This document shows positions 6,476-14,104 of a stretch of 64,000 nt of DNA, one piece after another (position 1 is the stretch's first letter; each line of letters starts with the position of its first letter). The position numbers were made by a program, and so were the translations under genes. The notes beneath the pieces are model-generated. The model ran no database searches. It was not told the DNA's origin and was given only the letters and a program-made list of their open reading frames with translations. Origin of the DNA: Halobacillus_B rhizosphaerae (GTDB lineage Bacteria; Bacillota; Bacilli; Bacillales; Halobacillaceae); contig NZ_JAUTWQ010000010.1 of the NCBI RefSeq assembly GCF_046719735.1, positions 124,001-188,000 of the forward strand, read 5' to 3'.

Positions 6476-8770
6476 TTACTTCTTCTTTTTGCGTCCTTTT
6501 TTGGGAACACCTTTATTTCTGTAGAAAGGTTTATTGCCTTTTTGTTTATTCTTTTTCTTATTTTTTTTACGATCTTCAGGACCTTTGGAATTAATCTGCT
6601 TAGGGAGATCACGCTTAGGGCGCTCTTTGCGCGGTTTCATACCGTCTATTTCAAAGTCAACGACACGTTCATCTAAATTAACATTCGTCACACGTATAGT
6701 CACTTCATCCCCAATACGATAAACATTCCCCGTGCGCTCCCCTATCATGGCGTATTGTTTTTCCTGGAAATGATAGTAATCATCAGTGAGAGTGCTGACG
6801 TGAACGAGTCCCTCTACCGTATTTGGCAGTTCGACAAACATGCCAAAGCTGGTAACTGAACTAATAACGCCTTCAAACTCTTCCCCTATTTTATCTTGCA
6901 TAAATTCAGCTTTTTTCAGATCGTCTGTCTCTCGTTCTGCATCGACCGCAGCGCGTTCCATTTCAGAAGAGTGGCGGGCAATCTCAGGCATCTGATCTTT
7001 CCAGTGCTTACGAGTTTGATAATCAAGCTTATCTTCCACTAGATAGGTGCGAATCAGCCGGTGAACGGTTAAGTCAGGATATCGTCTGATCGGCGAAGTG
7101 AAATGAGTATAAAACTCTGTTGCCAGACCAAAGTGCCCAAGACTTTGCGGGTCATATTTAGCCTGCTGCATCGAGCGAAGCATGAGTTTGGAGATAATCA
7201 TATCTTCTTGGGTACCTTCCACTTCCTCTAGCACTTTCTGCAGTGCTTGGGGGTGAACCTTATCAGCGGTTCCTTTTACCGAAAATCCGAGGTTTGCCAC
7301 AAACTCAAAGAAATGCTGCAGTTTGCTCTGATCTGGATCTTCGTGAATTCGATGAATGAACGGTACTTCCATCCAATGAAAATGCTCAGCTACCGTTTCG
7401 TTAGCAGCAAGCATGAATTCTTCAATTAAGCGCTCAGCTACGGAACGCTCACGAAGTTTAACATCCACGGCTTTTCCTTCTTCATCCACAATGACTCCTG
7501 CTTCTTTGAAATCAAAATCAATGGCGCCTCTTCCCATACGTTTTTGACGCAGGGTTTTCGCAAGACCTGCCATTTCTCTAAACATCGGCACAAGATCTTT
7601 GTATTTCTCAATAAGTTCAGGATCATCATGTTCAAGGATTTCATTTACATCTTTATAGGTCATTCGTTCATTCGTTTTAATGACACTTTGGAATATTTCA
7701 TGACCGACAACTTCACCGCTTGGATCAATTTCCATTTCACAGGACAGCGTCAGACGATCTACTTGTGGATTTAACGAACAAATCCCATTAGACAGACGGT
7801 GCGGGATCATCGGAATGACCCGATCAACTAAATACACACTCGTTGCCCGTTCGCGAGCTTCCTTATCAATAGGTGAATTCTCTTGCACATAGTAAGTTAC
7901 ATCAGCAATATGGACACCGAGCTTATAGTTGCCGTTGGCTAATTTCTTAACAGTCACCGCGTCATCCAAATCTTTGGCGTCAGCGCCATCAATGGTGACT
8001 ATGGTTTCGTCCCGCAAATCACGTCGGTTTTTAAGTTCTCCTTCACTGATTTGATCAGGGGTGTCCGCTGCTTGTTTAAGAACTTCATCGGGAAAATCTA
8101 ATTTAATTCCATGTTTGTAGATAATGGAAATAATATCTATACCTGGATCGTTTTTGTGCCCAAGAATCTCCACGATCTCGCCTTCCGCACTCATTCTTTC
8201 TTCTGGAAACTTCGTAATGTTAACGATGACCTTATGCCCATCGGCAGCTCCATTGGTCTGTCCTTTAGGAATGAAGATGTCATTAGGGATTCGCTTGTCA
8301 TCAGCAATAACAAACCCGAAATTTCGACTTTGTTCATATGTTCCCACTACTCGAGTTGTTGCTCTCTCTAATATTCGAATAACGGTTCCTTCAGGGCGCT
8401 GACCCGATTCATCGCGTTTTTCAATACGAACGAGTACTTTATCATTGTTCATGGCAGAATTTAAATCGGAGTGATGAAGATATACATCATCTTTATCTTC
8501 ATCATCGGGAATTAAGAATGCAAATCCCTTCGCATGCATCTGAATGCGTCCTCTAATTAAATTCATTTTTTCAGGCAGGCCGAACCGGTTCTTTCGTGTA
8601 CGGACTAATTCACCTGCTTCTTCTAGGGAGTTAAGAGCTTTAATAAGGTTCTTAAACTCCCCACTGCTGTCTTCTAGATTTAAGGATTCTTCCAGCTCTT
8701 CTACGGATAGCGGCTTGGATGCCGTTTCTTTGAAGACCTGAAGAATTTGTTGTTCTAATTCATTTGTCAT
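6476..8770 (-). CDS. rnr: Ribonuclease R (3'-5' exoribonuclease)
   Basis: 764 aa, a full RNB family exoribonuclease. In order: an N-terminal winged helix (about 1-65), two cold-shock OB domains (about 75-230), the RNB catalytic domain (about 255-580) with acidic metal ligands in TIDGADAKDLDDAV, an S1 domain (about 630-710), and a Lys-rich tail (KKNKKKNKQKGNK to the end) typical of RNase R. It degrades structured RNA and, with SmpB-tmRNA, the mRNAs of stalled ribosomes, which explains its position here. AGGAGGT precedes ATG 8770. It lies 39 bases after est and is probably co-transcribed with secG-est. Confidence 0.97.
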   Translation of the reverse strand: MTNELEQQILQVFKETASKPLSVEELEESLNLEDSSGEFKNLIKALNSLEEAGELVRTRKNRFGLPEKMNLIRGRIQMHAKGFAFLIPDDEDKDDVYLHHSDLNSAMNNDKVLVRIEKRDESGQRPEGTVIRILERATTRVVGTYEQSRNFGFVIADDKRIPNDIFIPKGQTNGAADGHKVIVNITKFPEERMSAEGEIVEILGHKNDPGIDIISIIYKHGIKLDFPDEVLKQAADTPDQISEGELKNRRDLRDETIVTIDGADAKDLDDAVTVKKLANGNYKLGVHIADVTYYVQENSPIDKEARERATSVYLVDRVIPMIPHRLSNGICSLNPQVDRLTLSCEMEIDPSGEVVGHEIFQSVIKTNERMTYKDVNEILEHDDPELIEKYKDLVPMFREMAGLAKTLRQKRMGRGAIDFDFKEAGVIVDEEGKAVDVKLRERSVAERLIEEFMLAANETVAEHFHWMEVPFIHRIHEDPDQSKLQHFFEFVANLGFSVKGTADKVHPQALQKVLEEVEGTQEDMIISKLMLRSMQQAKYDPQSLGHFGLATEFYTHFTSPIRRYPDLTVHRLIRTYLVEDKLDYQTRKHWKDQMPEIARHSSEMERAAVDAERETDDLKKAEFMQDKIGEEFEGVISSVTSFGMFVELPNTVEGLVHVSTLTDDYYHFQEKQYAMIGERTGNVYRIGDEVTIRVTNVNLDERVVDFEIDGMKPRKERPKRDLPKQINSKGPEDRKKNKKKNKQKGNKPFYRNKGVPKKGRKKKK

Positions 8771-8809
8771 CTATCTTACCTCCTGTAAGTGAAAGACAAG
8801 AAACTGCGC

Positions 8810-9553
8810 TTACGACCAATCCAGGGATTCAAGGAAGGTGAGAATGTCCTCATGGAGCTGTTCCTTCTCTTTATCCATGGTAATGACGTGGCTGGAATTC
8901 TTGTACCACTTTATGTCTTTATGATCGGATTCAACCTCGTTATAAATATAGTTGGCACTTTCCGTATTAATCATTTCATCTTGTTCTGCTTGCACGACCA
9001 GGATTGGGGTGTAAACTTGGTCCACTTCATCATGGACTTCGTTAATAAATTCGCCAAGCTGATGAAACATATCTTTTGATTCATCGAGTAATTCTTGTAC
9101 TTCCTGGTCGATCGTTTCCTTATCTTTTCCTTCTAGCTGTTTAAATTGACGTGCCTTGAACTCAAAGCCCTGAGTTAATTGCTGTTCATTATCAAAAAAC
9201 ATAGGAGAACACATCGTTACAAGACCTTTTAACGGTTCAGAATAGCCAAGCTTAAGACTTAATACGCCTCCTAAGGATAATCCAGCAACCGCAATCTTTT
9301 GATATCCTTTTTCCCGAAGATGATTTAACCCTTCCCTAACGTCGGACCACCAATCTTCAGGAGTAGCGTCAATAAGCGCTTCCGGCTCTTTCCCGTGTCC
9401 TCGATAAATAGGAGCGTGACTGGTATAGCCATGCTTTTGTAAAAAACGTCCTAGCATGCGAACATCAGCAGAATGTCCGGTGAAACCATGTAATAATAAT
9501 ACCGCACGCTCGCCTTCTTCAAACGTAAACGGCTGTGGCTGTTTTATATTCAT
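8810..9553 (-). CDS. est: Carboxylesterase (Est/YvaK type)
   Basis: 247 aa alpha/beta hydrolase. The nucleophile is Ser93 in GLSLGG, the acid Asp192 (AEQDEMI) and the base His222 (NSSHVIT); the oxyanion-hole motif is LLHGFTGHS near residues 20-28. It matches the thermostable Est30-like carboxylesterases of Geobacillus and B. subtilis YvaK, which hydrolyse short to medium acyl esters. AAGGAGA precedes ATG 9553. It sits between secG and rnr, as in B. subtilis. No signal peptide is present, so it should be cytoplasmic. Confidence 0.92.
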   Translation of the reverse strand: MNIKQPQPFTFEEGERAVLLLHGFTGHSADVRMLGRFLQKHGYTSHAPIYRGHGKEPEALIDATPEDWWSDVREGLNHLREKGYQKIAVAGLSLGGVLSLKLGYSEPLKGLVTMCSPMFFDNEQQLTQGFEFKARQFKQLEGKDKETIDQEVQELLDESKDMFHQLGEFINEVHDEVDQVYTPILVVQAEQDEMINTESANYIYNEVESDHKDIKWYKNSSHVITMDKEKEQLHEDILTFLESLDWS

Positions 9554-9662
9554 TTCGTTCTCTCCTTACTTCATCTATTTCCATATTTAATAATTTCATT
9601 CGTTCCTCACAACGCTTCTATTTTATCAGACTGCAATTTATTCCTCATAAGATGTGCATGAA

Positions 9663-9694
9663 ACAAGAAAAGCCGCGCTTTAATCAGCACGGCC
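9663..9694 (-). terminator. Terminator after secG
   Basis: On the minus strand GCCGTGCT pairs with AGCGCGGC (one wobble) across a 6-base loop, followed by TTTTCTTGTTT. Read-through to est and rnr remains possible. Confidence 0.65.
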
Positions 9695-9716
9695 ATGTTC
9701 CATTTATATACATCTA

Positions 9717-9947
9717 TTAAAGTACATAAGCTACAAGAAAAGCCAGCACGAAAAACAACACACCCGTAACTACGGTCGTGCGATGCAAAACCGCGTCGAT
9801 CCCCCGAGCTTTTTGTTTACCGAATAACTGTTCAGCCCCTCCGGAGATTGCTCCAGAAAGACCAGCACTTTTACCTGATTGCAGCAGAACAAGAACAATC
9901 AAAGTAATGGTATCAATAACAAGCAACGTAATTGCAACTGTTTCCAT
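9717..9947 (-). CDS. secG: Preprotein translocase subunit SecG
   Basis: 76 aa, the usual size. Two hydrophobic segments (about 5-24 and 54-75) flank the conserved GKSAGLSGAISGGAEQLFGK loop, the hallmark of SecG in Firmicutes. It belongs to the SecYEG channel in the cytoplasmic membrane and stimulates export. The start is taken at ATG 9947; AGGAGG is about 12 bases upstream, slightly long, but nine additional upstream in-frame residues (MRFRRWGPI) are not SecG-like. It is the first gene of the secG-est-rnr cluster. Confidence 0.95.
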   Translation of the reverse strand: METVAITLLVIDTITLIVLVLLQSGKSAGLSGAISGGAEQLFGKQKARGIDAVLHRTTVVTGVLFFVLAFLVAYVL

Positions 9948-9989
9948 AATGGGTCCCCACCTCCTAAACCGCACAAATAACTATTGTTA

Positions 9990-10018
9990 AATGTAGCATA
10001 AAACCAAGGGTACAGCAA
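9990..10018 (-). promoter_or_regulatory. Candidate secG promoter
   Basis: -35 TTGCTG (10018-10013), 17-base spacer, -10 TACATT (9995-9990) on the minus strand. Both boxes are weak matches, but the spacing and position fit. Confidence 0.4.
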
Positions 10019-10043
10019 GAAAATTCCGTGATAGGACATAATG

Positions 10044-10066
10044 AATAGAGCAGGTTCTGCTCTATT
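10044..10066. promoter_or_regulatory. Perfect palindrome between secG and fruR
   Basis: AATAGAGCAG (10044-10053) and CTGCTCTATT (10057-10066), 10-bp arms with a 3-base centre. No T run follows on either strand, so it looks more like a protein-binding site than a terminator. It lies upstream of the candidate secG promoter and about 100 bp upstream of the fruR promoter. Confidence 0.4.
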
Positions 10067-10130
10067 TCTAACCTGGAGCGAATTCGTTCCCCCCCTGCTC
10101 ATGTGATTCTGATGGTTTTCGATCAAAAAA

Positions 10131-10170
10131 TGAAAGTTTATGAATGTTTTTGAATGATTTTGGTTGATTT
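10131..10170 (+). promoter_or_regulatory. Four phased decamer repeats, candidate FruR operator
   Basis: Four consecutive 10-bp units: TGAAAGTTTA, TGAATGTTTT, TGAATGATTT, TGGTTGATTT. The last contains the -35 box of the fruR promoter. Exact one-turn spacing puts all four on the same face of the helix. DeoR-family regulators commonly bind direct repeats near their own promoters, so FruR is the likely ligand; this is inference. Confidence 0.5.
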
Positions 10171-10192
10171 ATGTAAGGGCTTACTTTATGAT
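10164..10192 (+). promoter_or_regulatory. fruRKA-ptsHI promoter, sigma-A type
   Basis: -35 TTGATT (10164-10169), 17-base spacer, -10 TATGAT (10187-10192). It starts transcription about 25 nt before the fruR GTG. Confidence 0.75.
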
Positions 10193-10224
10193 AGTAATAT
10201 AGAAGCACGAAGGGAGGAGGATCT

Positions 10225-10974
10225 GTGTTAACTCCAGAACGTCACCAGCTTATCATTAACCTTCTTCACGAACGGCACACAGTAAAAATGAAAGAATTAG
10301 TACAACACACTCAATCATCCGAGTCCACCATAAGACGGGACTTGGACCAGCTAGAACAGGAAGGTCACCTTCGCAGAGTCCATGGAGGAGCTTCATTAAG
10401 GCAAGGTACGATGGAAGAGCCAAGCGTGGGAGAGAAAGTTACCCAGTACCATCAGGAAAAGACGCTTATAGCTAAATATGCGGCTTCCTTGGTACGTGAT
10501 GGAGATTGTATTTTTATCGATGCAGGGACCACTACTTATGAAATGATTCCGCATTTATCTAATAAGGATATTATTGTAGTCACCAATGGCCTCAATCTTC
10601 TAGATCTGCTCACAGAGCATCGCATAAAGACGTACGCTTTAGGCGGCTATGTCAAACATAGGACGAGGGCGGTCATTGGAGCTTCAGCCGTACAGAATCT
10701 TCATCAATATCGTTTTGACCAATGTTTTATGGGTACCAATGGGCTCACTGGTGATGATGGCTTTACAACACCCGATCCGGAGGAGGCTGCAATTAAGACC
10801 ACGGCCCTTACCCTGTCTCAAGAAAAATTTGTACTGGCCGATCATTCAAAGTTTGGAAAGGTCGCGTTTTGTAAAATCGCCAGTCTGGAGGATGCAGATG
10901 TTATTACAAACTACCAGGGCCCCCTACTTAAGGATTATCAAGAAAAAACTAGCATAAAGGTTGTGAGAACATGA
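10225..10974 (+). CDS. fruR: DeoR-family transcriptional regulator FruR
   Basis: 249 aa. The N-terminal DeoR helix-turn-helix lies at about residues 1-57 (KELVQHTQSSESTIRRDLDQLEQEGHLRRVHGG), followed by the sugar-phosphate sensing domain with FIDAGTTTYEM and VTNGLN, as in the ribose isomerase-like fold. In bacilli this regulator controls fructose genes in response to fructose 1-phosphate. The start is GTG 10225 behind GGGAGGAGG. It overlaps fruK by four bases (ATGA), so the two are translationally coupled. Probably autoregulatory through the decamer repeats at its promoter. Confidence 0.92.
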   Translation: MLTPERHQLIINLLHERHTVKMKELVQHTQSSESTIRRDLDQLEQEGHLRRVHGGASLRQGTMEEPSVGEKVTQYHQEKTLIAKYAASLVRDGDCIFIDAGTTTYEMIPHLSNKDIIVVTNGLNLLDLLTEHRIKTYALGGYVKHRTRAVIGASAVQNLHQYRFDQCFMGTNGLTGDDGFTTPDPEEAAIKTTALTLSQEKFVLADHSKFGKVAFCKIASLEDADVITNYQGPLLKDYQEKTSIKVVRT

Positions 10975-11885
10975 TTTACACTTGCACCCTCAATCCTTCC
11001 ATTGATTACATCATGAACGTCGAGCATTTCGAGTCGGGAGGTTTGAATCGGGCAAAACAAACTTTTTATTATCCTGGAGGTAAAGGGATTAACGTATCCC
11101 GAGTTATGAGCAGACTAGGTGTCCCTACAACCGCTCTTGGTTATGTGGGTGAGTTTACGGGTAAATTTATTACTGATTTCTTAAATGAGGAAAACATTGA
11201 TCATCGCTTCATTGAAACCGGTCAATACACGAGGATTAACGTGAAGCTAAAAGGGGATAAAGAATCAGAAATCAATGGGCCAGGGCCCGAACTTAATGAA
11301 GAACAACAGGAAAAGCTGCTTGATCAGATTCGCTCTTTAACAGGAGAAGATCTGTTAATCCTTGCAGGAAGTGTTCCTTCTTCCCTGCCGTCTGATTTTT
11401 ACTTAAGAATTGCTGATATTTGTGATTCTACTGGTGCTAAATTGGTTGCTGATACTTCAGGTAAGGCGTTGGAACAGTTGATGGGCTATAAGGTAGCACT
11501 TCTGAAACCCAACCATCATGAACTTGGCGAACTCTTTCAAACCGAGATTAACACAAAAGAACAAGCCGCTGAGTATGCAATGAAATTGGTCGATAAGGGA
11601 GCTGAACAAGTCATCGTTTCTATGGGCGGAGATGGAGCTGTCTATGCTTCTCACGATGGCAAGATGTATGCAAATGTGCCTAAAGGAAAGGTTAAGAATT
11701 CAGTAGGAGCAGGCGATTCTGTGGTTTCTGGATTTATTGGAGGACTGGCATTAGGCATGACTAAAGAGGAAGCCTTTAAATACGGCGTGGCAGCAGGAAG
11801 TGCTACAGCTTTTCAAGACGATTTATGCGAAAAAAGAGACGTATACGAACTTTTGGATGAGATCAAGGTTTCACCTATTAACTAA
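10971..11885 (+). CDS. fruK: 1-Phosphofructokinase
   Basis: 304 aa PfkB-family kinase that converts fructose 1-phosphate to fructose 1,6-bisphosphate with ATP. Visible motifs are the N-terminal TLNPSIDY, the PfkB signature PGGKGINVSR, and near residue 246 the catalytic GAGDSVVSGF with the base Asp. Between fruR and fruA, it takes the product of the FruA phosphotransferase system straight into glycolysis. Its product is also the inducer of CggR, whose operon is in this window. Confidence 0.95.
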   Translation: MIYTCTLNPSIDYIMNVEHFESGGLNRAKQTFYYPGGKGINVSRVMSRLGVPTTALGYVGEFTGKFITDFLNEENIDHRFIETGQYTRINVKLKGDKESEINGPGPELNEEQQEKLLDQIRSLTGEDLLILAGSVPSSLPSDFYLRIADICDSTGAKLVADTSGKALEQLMGYKVALLKPNHHELGELFQTEINTKEQAAEYAMKLVDKGAEQVIVSMGGDGAVYASHDGKMYANVPKGKVKNSVGAGDSVVSGFIGGLALGMTKEEAFKYGVAAGSATAFQDDLCEKRDVYELLDEIKVSPIN

Positions 11886-11902
11886 GGGAGGGAATTAATG
11901 TT

Positions 11903-13777
11903 ATGAAAATTACAGATCTTTTAACGAAAGACACGATCCTGTTAAATATGAAGGCGTCCTCAAAACCAGAAGCGATTGATGAACTTATCGGAAAATTGGA
12001 TGAAGCAGGAAAACTGAATGACCGGGATCAATTCAAACAATCCATTGAAGAGCGGGAAAGTCAAAGCACAACGGGTATTGGTGAAGGGATTGCCATTCCA
12101 CATGCGAAGACTTCTGCGGTAAAAGACCCTGCCATTGCTTTCGGACGTTCTCAAGAAGGACTTGATTATGAGTCCTTAGACGGGCAGCCAACGAATTTAT
12201 TCTTTATGATCGCTGCTTCTGAGGGTGCTAACAACACTCACTTGGAGACACTGTCCAGCTTATCCGGCTTTTTAATGGATAAGAATTTCCGTCAGAAACT
12301 AGAAACGGCCAAGACGGAAGCAGAAGTCATTGAAATTATTAATGCAAAAGAAGCAGAAGAAAATGACGAAGAAGCAGAATCCGGCGATGCTTCTGAAAGT
12401 AAAATCCTAGCAGTTACTGCCTGCCCAACTGGAATTGCTCACACGTACATGGCAGCAGATAAATTGAAAGCTACAGCGAAGGAAATGGGCGTCAATATTA
12501 AAGTACAAACCAACGGATCAAGCGGTGTTAAAAACCGGTTAACAGAAGAAGAAATTCGTGAAGCCGATGCGATCATTGTCGCTGCAGATACAAAAGTGGA
12601 AATGGATGTATTTGACGGCAAGCCAGTTATCGAAGTACCTGTTGCCAAAGCTATTCACGAACCGAAGGAATTAATTACAAAAGCCATTAATAAAGATGCA
12701 CCGATCTATAAAGGTGACGGAAAGAAATCCTCCGATTCAAGCGATGGCCAGCGCTCTGGTTTTTATAAACACTTGATGAACGGTGTTTCCAACATGCTTC
12801 CGTTTGTCGTAGGCGGCGGTATTCTCATTGCAATATCTTTCTTTTTCGGGATTAATTCAGATAACGCCTTTGCAAAAATGCTGGGCACCATTGGCGGCGA
12901 TAACGCCTTCTACTTGCTCGTTCCCGTATTAGCCGGTTTTATCGCGTCTAGTATTGCCGATCGTCCTGGTTTCGCACCAGGTATGGTTGGTGGTTTGATT
13001 GCGATCACGCAAACCGTTGAAGGCGCCGGAAACGGATCAGGATTCCTCGGCGGTTTAATTGCTGGTTTCTTAGCTGGTTATATTACGCTTGGTATTAAGA
13101 AAATGTTAGAAGGATTACCGGCTGTTCTTGACGGATTGAAAACGGTACTCTTCTACCCTGTCCTTTCTTTATTCGCAACTGGGATGATTATGCTCATCAT
13201 CAACCCTTGGTTAACAAGTATTTACACTGGTCTTTTCGATTTCCTAAATGGCATGAGCGGTGCCAACCTTGCCTTACTAGGCATAATTGTTGGAGGTATG
13301 ATGGCTGTTGATATGGGTGGTCCTGTAAATAAAGCGGCTTACACTTTCGGAATTGCCGCGTTGGACGCAGGAAACTACACGTTTATTGCTGCAGCGATGG
13401 CTGGCGGAATGGTTCCACCACTTGCAATGGGGCTAGCTACCACATTATTTAAAAAGAAATTCACGAAGCAAGAACGCGAAACGGGTAAAGCCGCTTATCC
13501 ATTAGGAGCATTCTTTATCACAGAAGGCGCCATACCATTTGCAGCCGCCGATCCGATCCGTGTGATTCCTTCCATGGTTGTTGGAAGTGCACTCGCTGGT
13601 ATGCTGTCCATGCTGTTTCACATTGGTTTGAGGGCTCCCCACGGCGGTTTGATTGTCGTTCCATTAATTGAAGGCGGGGTTATGAAAGCCGTACTTTACT
13701 TACTCGCCATTATTATCGGTACAATTGTCAGCGCAATTATTGTTGGATTGTTGAAAAAAGATGTAGAAAAGGCTTAA
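11903..13777 (+). CDS. fruA: PTS fructose transporter subunit EIIABC
   Basis: 624 aa, all three PTS modules in one chain. EIIA (about 1-145) has the phosphorylated His67 in GEGIAIPHAKT. EIIB (about 166-265) has the phosphocysteine Cys174 in VTACPTGIAHTY. EIIC (about 280-620) is the membrane channel, with roughly eight to nine hydrophobic segments. An acidic linker (AEENDEEAESGDASES) joins EIIA to EIIB. It imports fructose as fructose 1-phosphate at the cell membrane. GGGAGGG precedes the ATG at 11903. Its phosphoryl donor HPr is encoded immediately downstream. Confidence 0.95.
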   Translation: MKITDLLTKDTILLNMKASSKPEAIDELIGKLDEAGKLNDRDQFKQSIEERESQSTTGIGEGIAIPHAKTSAVKDPAIAFGRSQEGLDYESLDGQPTNLFFMIAASEGANNTHLETLSSLSGFLMDKNFRQKLETAKTEAEVIEIINAKEAEENDEEAESGDASESKILAVTACPTGIAHTYMAADKLKATAKEMGVNIKVQTNGSSGVKNRLTEEEIREADAIIVAADTKVEMDVFDGKPVIEVPVAKAIHEPKELITKAINKDAPIYKGDGKKSSDSSDGQRSGFYKHLMNGVSNMLPFVVGGGILIAISFFFGINSDNAFAKMLGTIGGDNAFYLLVPVLAGFIASSIADRPGFAPGMVGGLIAITQTVEGAGNGSGFLGGLIAGFLAGYITLGIKKMLEGLPAVLDGLKTVLFYPVLSLFATGMIMLIINPWLTSIYTGLFDFLNGMSGANLALLGIIVGGMMAVDMGGPVNKAAYTFGIAALDAGNYTFIAAAMAGGMVPPLAMGLATTLFKKKFTKQERETGKAAYPLGAFFITEGAIPFAAADPIRVIPSMVVGSALAGMLSMLFHIGLRAPHGGLIVVPLIEGGVMKAVLYLLAIIIGTIVSAIIVGLLKKDVEKA

Positions 13778-13833
13778 AATAATAGAGTTAGGGTAACCCA
13801 CAAACAAGCAATTATTTAGAGGAGGAATAAATC

Positions 13834-14100
13834 ATGGTAGAAAAAAGCTTTAAAATCACTTCAGCGGACGGGGTACATGCCCGCCCTGCAACCGTACTAG
13901 TGCAAAACGCAGGAAAATACGCATCAGACATTAATCTTCATTACAAGGAGAAATCTGTAAACTTGAAATCCATTATGGGGATTATGAGTCTCGGTATTCC
14001 TGCTGGCGCCGATGTAAAAATCTCTGCAGAAGGCAGTGATGAACAGGAAGCCATCGATCACCTTGCCAGCACAATGCAGAATGAAGGGCTGGGGGAGTAA
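13834..14100 (+). CDS. ptsH: Phosphocarrier protein HPr
   Basis: 88 aa. His15 (GVHARPA) accepts phosphate from enzyme I; Ser46 (NLKSIMGIMSLG) is the HprK target that turns HPr into the CcpA corepressor. Both sites are intact. AGAGGAGG precedes ATG 13834. It lies 56 bases after fruA and 4 bases before ptsI. In B. subtilis ptsHI follow ptsG; here they sit at the end of the fructose operon, and I see no strong promoter or terminator in the short gap, so at least part of their expression should come from the fru promoter. Confidence 0.97.
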   Translation: MVEKSFKITSADGVHARPATVLVQNAGKYASDINLHYKEKSVNLKSIMGIMSLGIPAGADVKISAEGSDEQEAIDHLASTMQNEGLGE

Positions 14101-14104
14101 TTAT

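Noticed and set aside
8789..9079. Plus-strand 96-aa hydrophobic reading frame
   Set aside because: Antisense shadow of est; no ribosome binding site and est has a complete catalytic triad.
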